From positions 1-8,985 of the forward strand of contig JAJRYW010000584.1 in assembly GCA_024275555.1 (NCBI GenBank): 8,985 nucleotides of DNA. Reading direction: 5' to 3'. Both the position numbers and the translations under genes were made by a program. The notes beneath the pieces are model-generated. The model was not told the origin of the DNA, made no database searches, and saw only the letters and a program-made list of their open reading frames with translations. This document shows, piece by piece, positions 6,710 through 8,985 of the stretch. The DNA comes from Calditrichota bacterium (GTDB taxonomy: Bacteria > Calditrichota > Calditrichia > RBG-13-44-9 > J075). The first letter of the stretch is position 1, and the number at the start of each line of letters is the position of its first letter.

Positions 6710-7234
6710 ATGCGTATTGGGATATTCATGATTTGTATGTCGCTGCTAATCAGTGCAGCAGCAATCGGGCAAAGCGACAGCCCGGATAAATCCGTGGAGA
6801 TGCCGGCGCCCCCGCCTCCCATTGAAGATGAGATTTTGTCCTCGATGGTCGGCGAATGGGAAGGCTGGACAAAATCGCCCATGGGAGAATCTAAGGACTG
6901 GATGAAGTGCCGCATGGATTTAAACGGCCAGTTTTTGCTGATGGAGTTTAAGGCGGTACTTCCCGGCGGGGCCCCATACCAGGGGAAAGGATTGTTGACT
7001 TACGGAGAAGACGGTAAAGTGATCGGCTATTGGTTTGATTCCTGGCGCTCGGTTTCCCAGGGGGTTGGCCATGTGGAGGGCAATAAAACCATCGTGAATT
7101 GGTCGAGTTCGATGGGCAATCAAACCCGGATCACCGAGATGGCCGGGCCGGATAAGATGAAAACGATCATCAAAATGACCGGGCCGGACGGCAAGCCGGC
7201 CGAAGGCTATGGCGAAATGATGCGGATCAAATAG
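6710..7234 (+). CDS. Secreted DUF1579-type protein
   Basis: This is a 174-residue exported protein of unknown function. An N-terminal signal peptide (hydrophobic about 4-18) is probably cleaved near G20/Q21. A proline-rich linker (about 32-38) leads to a domain of about 130 residues. That domain has the DUF1579 pattern: GEWEG at 48-52, GLLTYG at 94-99, GYWFDSW at 106-112 and VEGNKT at 122-127. The family is thought to form a lipocalin-like beta-barrel, but no activity is established. GGAGG (6700-6704) lies 5 nt before the ATG. The gene has its own promoter and terminator, so it is monocistronic. The family call is from motif memory rather than a search. Confidence 0.88.
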   Translation: MRIGIFMICMSLLISAAAIGQSDSPDKSVEMPAPPPPIEDEILSSMVGEWEGWTKSPMGESKDWMKCRMDLNGQFLLMEFKAVLPGGAPYQGKGLLTYGEDGKVIGYWFDSWRSVSQGVGHVEGNKTIVNWSSSMGNQTRITEMAGPDKMKTIIKMTGPDGKPAEGYGEMMRIK

Positions 7235-7240
7235 CGCCGG

Positions 7241-7281
7241 ACAGGCTGACCCGCCGGAATACCGGATCAGCCTGTTTTTTT
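7241..7281 (+). terminator. Intrinsic terminator of the DUF1579-type gene
   Basis: The 9-bp stem ACAGGCTGA (7241-7249) with TCAGCCTGT (7267-7275) has a second inner stem, CCGG (7254-7257) with CCGG (7262-7265). A run of seven T (7275-7281) follows. It begins 6 nt after the stop codon and separates this gene from the metal-import operon. Confidence 0.92.
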
Positions 7282-7316
7282 CCTCTCCCCCACTCCCCTA
7301 TTTTACCAAGATGCTC

Positions 7317-7345
7317 TGGCAAAATCATGCTTCCAGGTGTATATT
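7317..7345 (+). promoter_or_regulatory. Candidate promoter of the metal ABC import operon
   Basis: TGGCAA (7317-7322) and TATATT (7340-7345) are 17 bp apart. The -35 box is weak, matching 3 of 6 consensus bases, as is common for regulated promoters. Transcription would start near 7352. The -10 box is overlapped by the left arm of an inverted repeat. Confidence 0.45.
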
Positions 7346-7381
7346 AGCGCTGTTTTTAAAACGGAGTTATTCATATACACC
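7336..7381. promoter_or_regulatory. Inverted repeat overlapping the -10 box, candidate operator
   Basis: Perfect 9-bp arms, GGTGTATAT (7336-7344) and ATATACACC (7373-7381), are separated by 28 bp. The left arm covers most of the predicted -10 box and the right arm lies in the leader, ending 11 nt before the first ATG. The left arm would not be transcribed from this promoter, so a DNA-level operator fits better than an RNA hairpin. A metal-responsive repressor of the Zur, MntR or Fur type is the obvious candidate, by inference. Confidence 0.4.
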
Positions 7382-7392
7382 GAATCATACCG

Positions 7393-8271
7393 ATGAAACG
7401 AGAAGCCATGAAACAATTTTACTGCGGATTATTTTTGCTGCTCCTCAGCTTCTCCACCGGGCTGCTCGCACAACCCCATTATATCGTCACCATCCATCCC
7501 CTGGGCGAAATACTGAGGCAGGTTGCGGGAGAACGGGCCGAGGTGGAGGTCTTGTTGCCCCCGGGGGCCTCGCCGCACACTTACGAGTTAAAGCCTTCCC
7601 AACTCAGGGAAGTACAGCACGCCGCCGCGCTCTTTTACGGGGCAGAGAATTTAGATAGCTGGTCGGGCAAATTCGACAATATCGAGCGGATCAGTTTTAT
7701 GGAATTGCTGCCGGACAGCCTGCGTCTGCCCATCATGGCGCAGTTTGGCAGCCGCGCCGGAACCCGGCTGGGCAGCGATCCTCACTTTTGGATGGACCCC
7801 ATGGCGACGGCGGCGCTGCTTCCCAATCTGGTGAAAACGCTTACCCGCTTAGATCCCGAGGGAGAACAGGCATACCGCGGCAACGCCCGGCTCTTTTTGC
7901 TCAACCTGGTGCAACTCAACCGCCGGATTGAAGAAATGCTTGAGCCGGTCCGGCGCCGCAAAGTGCTGCTTTCTCACCCGTTTTTCCAATATTTTCTGAA
8001 GCGTTACCGGATCGACTCAATCGGCATTATCGAGCCGGCGCCGGGAGCCGAACCAACCGCCAAAGAACTCGCCGTGATTATCGCCCGTTGCCGGGAAGAA
8101 AAGGTCGTCGCAGTGCTGACCCATGCCCAGCACTCGGATCGGCCGCCCCAGCTTATCGCAGAATCGACCGGGGCGACGCTGGTAAAATTAGACCCCTTAG
8201 GCGCCCGGGGCGAGACCTACCCGGAACTGCTCTTGAAAAATGCGCAACGACTGCTGGAGGCCCTTCAGTGA
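7393..8271 (+). CDS. Zinc/manganese ABC transporter substrate-binding protein (TroA/ZnuA-like)
   Basis: This is the periplasmic metal-binding component (292 aa, cluster A-I family) that delivers Zn(II) or Mn(II) to an ABC importer. A signal peptide has its hydrophobic core at about 9-25 and likely cleaves near A26/Q27. The family's four metal ligands can be assigned: H62 (GASPHTYE), H131 (DPHFWMDP), H195 (LLSHPFFQYF) and D267 (KLDPLG). EPAPGAEPTAKEL (214-226) is the usual family signature. The His-rich loop of many zinc-specific ZnuA proteins is absent between residues 107 and 128, so manganese or mixed specificity is possible. The start is uncertain: ATG at 7393 lacks a Shine-Dalgarno sequence, while ATG at 7408 (MKQFYCG) has a weak GAG 5 nt upstream and still gives a full signal peptide. 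The stop overlaps the next gene's start. Confidence 0.94.
   Translation: MKREAMKQFYCGLFLLLLSFSTGLLAQPHYIVTIHPLGEILRQVAGERAEVEVLLPPGASPHTYELKPSQLREVQHAAALFYGAENLDSWSGKFDNIERISFMELLPDSLRLPIMAQFGSRAGTRLGSDPHFWMDPMATAALLPNLVKTLTRLDPEGEQAYRGNARLFLLNLVQLNRRIEEMLEPVRRRKVLLSHPFFQYFLKRYRIDSIGIIEPAPGAEPTAKELAVIIARCREEKVVAVLTHAQHSDRPPQLIAESTGATLVKLDPLGARGETYPELLLKNAQRLLEALQ
8256..8260 (+). promoter_or_regulatory. Ribosome binding site for the coupled ATPase gene
   Basis: GGAGG, inside the end of the binding-protein gene, lies 7 nt before GTG at 8268. That GTG shares bases with the TGA stop (GTGA), a typical translational-coupling arrangement. This decides the non-ATG start. Confidence 0.7.
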
Positions 8272-8985
8272 AGCAGTTTAGTGTCGAGGTGGAGCATCTC
8301 ACGGTGGCTTTTAGCAGCAGCTATGTTGCCCTGGAAGATGTGACGTTAAAGATCAAATCCGGTGCGTTCATTTCTATTTTAGGTCCAAACGGCGCCGGGA
8401 AGTCCACTTTTGCCAAAGCCTTGCTGGGGTTGATCAAGCCAACCTCCGGCAGCGTGAGGCTCTTTTCTCAACCGGCGGAAAAGGTTAATCCCATCCTGAT
8501 CGGTTATGTGCCCCAGGTAAAAACGATGGATCGCCGCTTTCCGGCGCGGTCGATCGAGCTGGTGCTGACCGGCATTACCCGTCGCTGGCCCTGGGGTTCC
8601 GGCGGCAGCGCTTACCGGAAAGCTTGCCAGGCGCTGGAACAGGTGGGGGCGTCGCATCTGGCTCAAAAACCCCTGGGGACGCTCTCCGGCGGGGAACTCC
8701 AGCGGGTATACCTGGCCAGAAGCTTTGTCCGCAATCCCCGGCTGATTATCTTAGACGAGCCCGCGGCGGGCATCGATGCGGTGGGGGAAGCGGACATTTA
8801 TCGCCTCCTGGAGAATTATCAGAAAGACTCCGGGGCGACTGTAATTTTGATTACCCATGACTGGCAGGTGGCAGCTCATCATTCCAGCAAGGTGCTGCTG
8901 CTCAACCGCCGCCGGATTTGTTTTGACGCGCCGGAAAAAGTGCTGACGGAGAAACATCTTGGGATAGCCTTCGGGCATATTGGCC
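8268..8985 (+). CDS. Metal ABC transporter ATP-binding protein (ZnuC/TroB-like), cut by window end
   Basis: This is the cytoplasmic ATPase subunit of the zinc/manganese importer. The frame is open to the end of the window (239 codons), so the C-terminus is missing, probably only slightly, as family members are about 240-260 aa. All ABC motifs are present: Walker A GPNGAGKST (39-47), Q-loop Q83 (YVPQ), signature LSGGELQR (139-146), Walker B LIILDEP (159-165) with E164 as catalytic base, D-loop around D170, and switch H197 (ITHD). The GTG start overlaps the stop of the binding-protein gene by 4 bp (GTGA), giving coupled expression. A permease gene is expected downstream but is not in the window. 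Confidence 0.93.
   Translation, partial: MKQFSVEVEHLTVAFSSSYVALEDVTLKIKSGAFISILGPNGAGKSTFAKALLGLIKPTSGSVRLFSQPAEKVNPILIGYVPQVKTMDRRFPARSIELVLTGITRRWPWGSGGSAYRKACQALEQVGASHLAQKPLGTLSGGELQRVYLARSFVRNPRLIILDEPAAGIDAVGEADIYRLLENYQKDSGATVILITHDWQVAAHHSSKVLLLNRRRICFDAPEKVLTEKHLGIAFGHIG

Noticed and set aside
1..8985. CRISPR array, tandem repeats, rRNA or a phage or defence cluster
   Set aside because: I saw no regularly spaced repeats, no rRNA-like sequence, and no integrase, transposase or defence-type genes. polB is the chromosomal Pol II type, not a phage polymerase.

Overview
The window looks like chromosomal DNA from a Gram-negative-type bacterium: it has an E. coli-type DNA polymerase II, signal peptides, and a metal ABC importer with a free substrate-binding protein. 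Genes are moderately GC-rich, while the spacer from about 5480 to 6710 is clearly AT-richer. No gene pins down the phylum. The dispersed-repeat style and one Bacteroidetes-like -7 motif hint at the FCB group or a neighbouring uncultured phylum; this is inference only.

Left part (1-4980): a 346-base gene-poor leader holds palindromic repeat material and a good promoter (TTGCCC, 17 bp, TATATT). It is followed by a tandem pair, 16 bp apart. The first gene encodes a 751-residue SulP-type anion transporter fused to STAS and cyclic-nucleotide-binding domains. The second is polB, a complete DNA polymerase II with intact exonuclease and polymerase motifs and a C-terminal beta-clamp-binding motif. A perfect 16-bp bidirectional terminator closes the pair.

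Middle part (4981-6709): a leftward gene encodes a single-domain response regulator with an unusual C-terminal transmembrane helix. Upstream of it lie an AT-rich spacer with a Fur-box-like dyad, a small leftward hypothetical gene (72 aa), and a gene-free stretch. That stretch carries a 135-bp MITE-like element with perfect 10-bp terminal inverted repeats around a GC-rich hairpin.

Right part (6710-8985): a secreted DUF1579-type protein has its own promoter and terminator. It is followed by a zinc/manganese-type ABC import operon: a TroA/ZnuA-like binding protein, then a translationally coupled ATPase (GTGA overlap) that runs off the window. A permease gene would be expected next. A perfect 9-bp inverted repeat overlaps the predicted -10 box of this operon and is a candidate metalloregulator operator.

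Most genes belong to known families. The parts most worth a second look are the membrane-tailed response regulator, the SulP-STAS-cNMP/polB pair with its degenerate phosphate-binding motif, the candidate operators, and the MITE-like repeat. I did not find a clear, wholly new multi-gene system.
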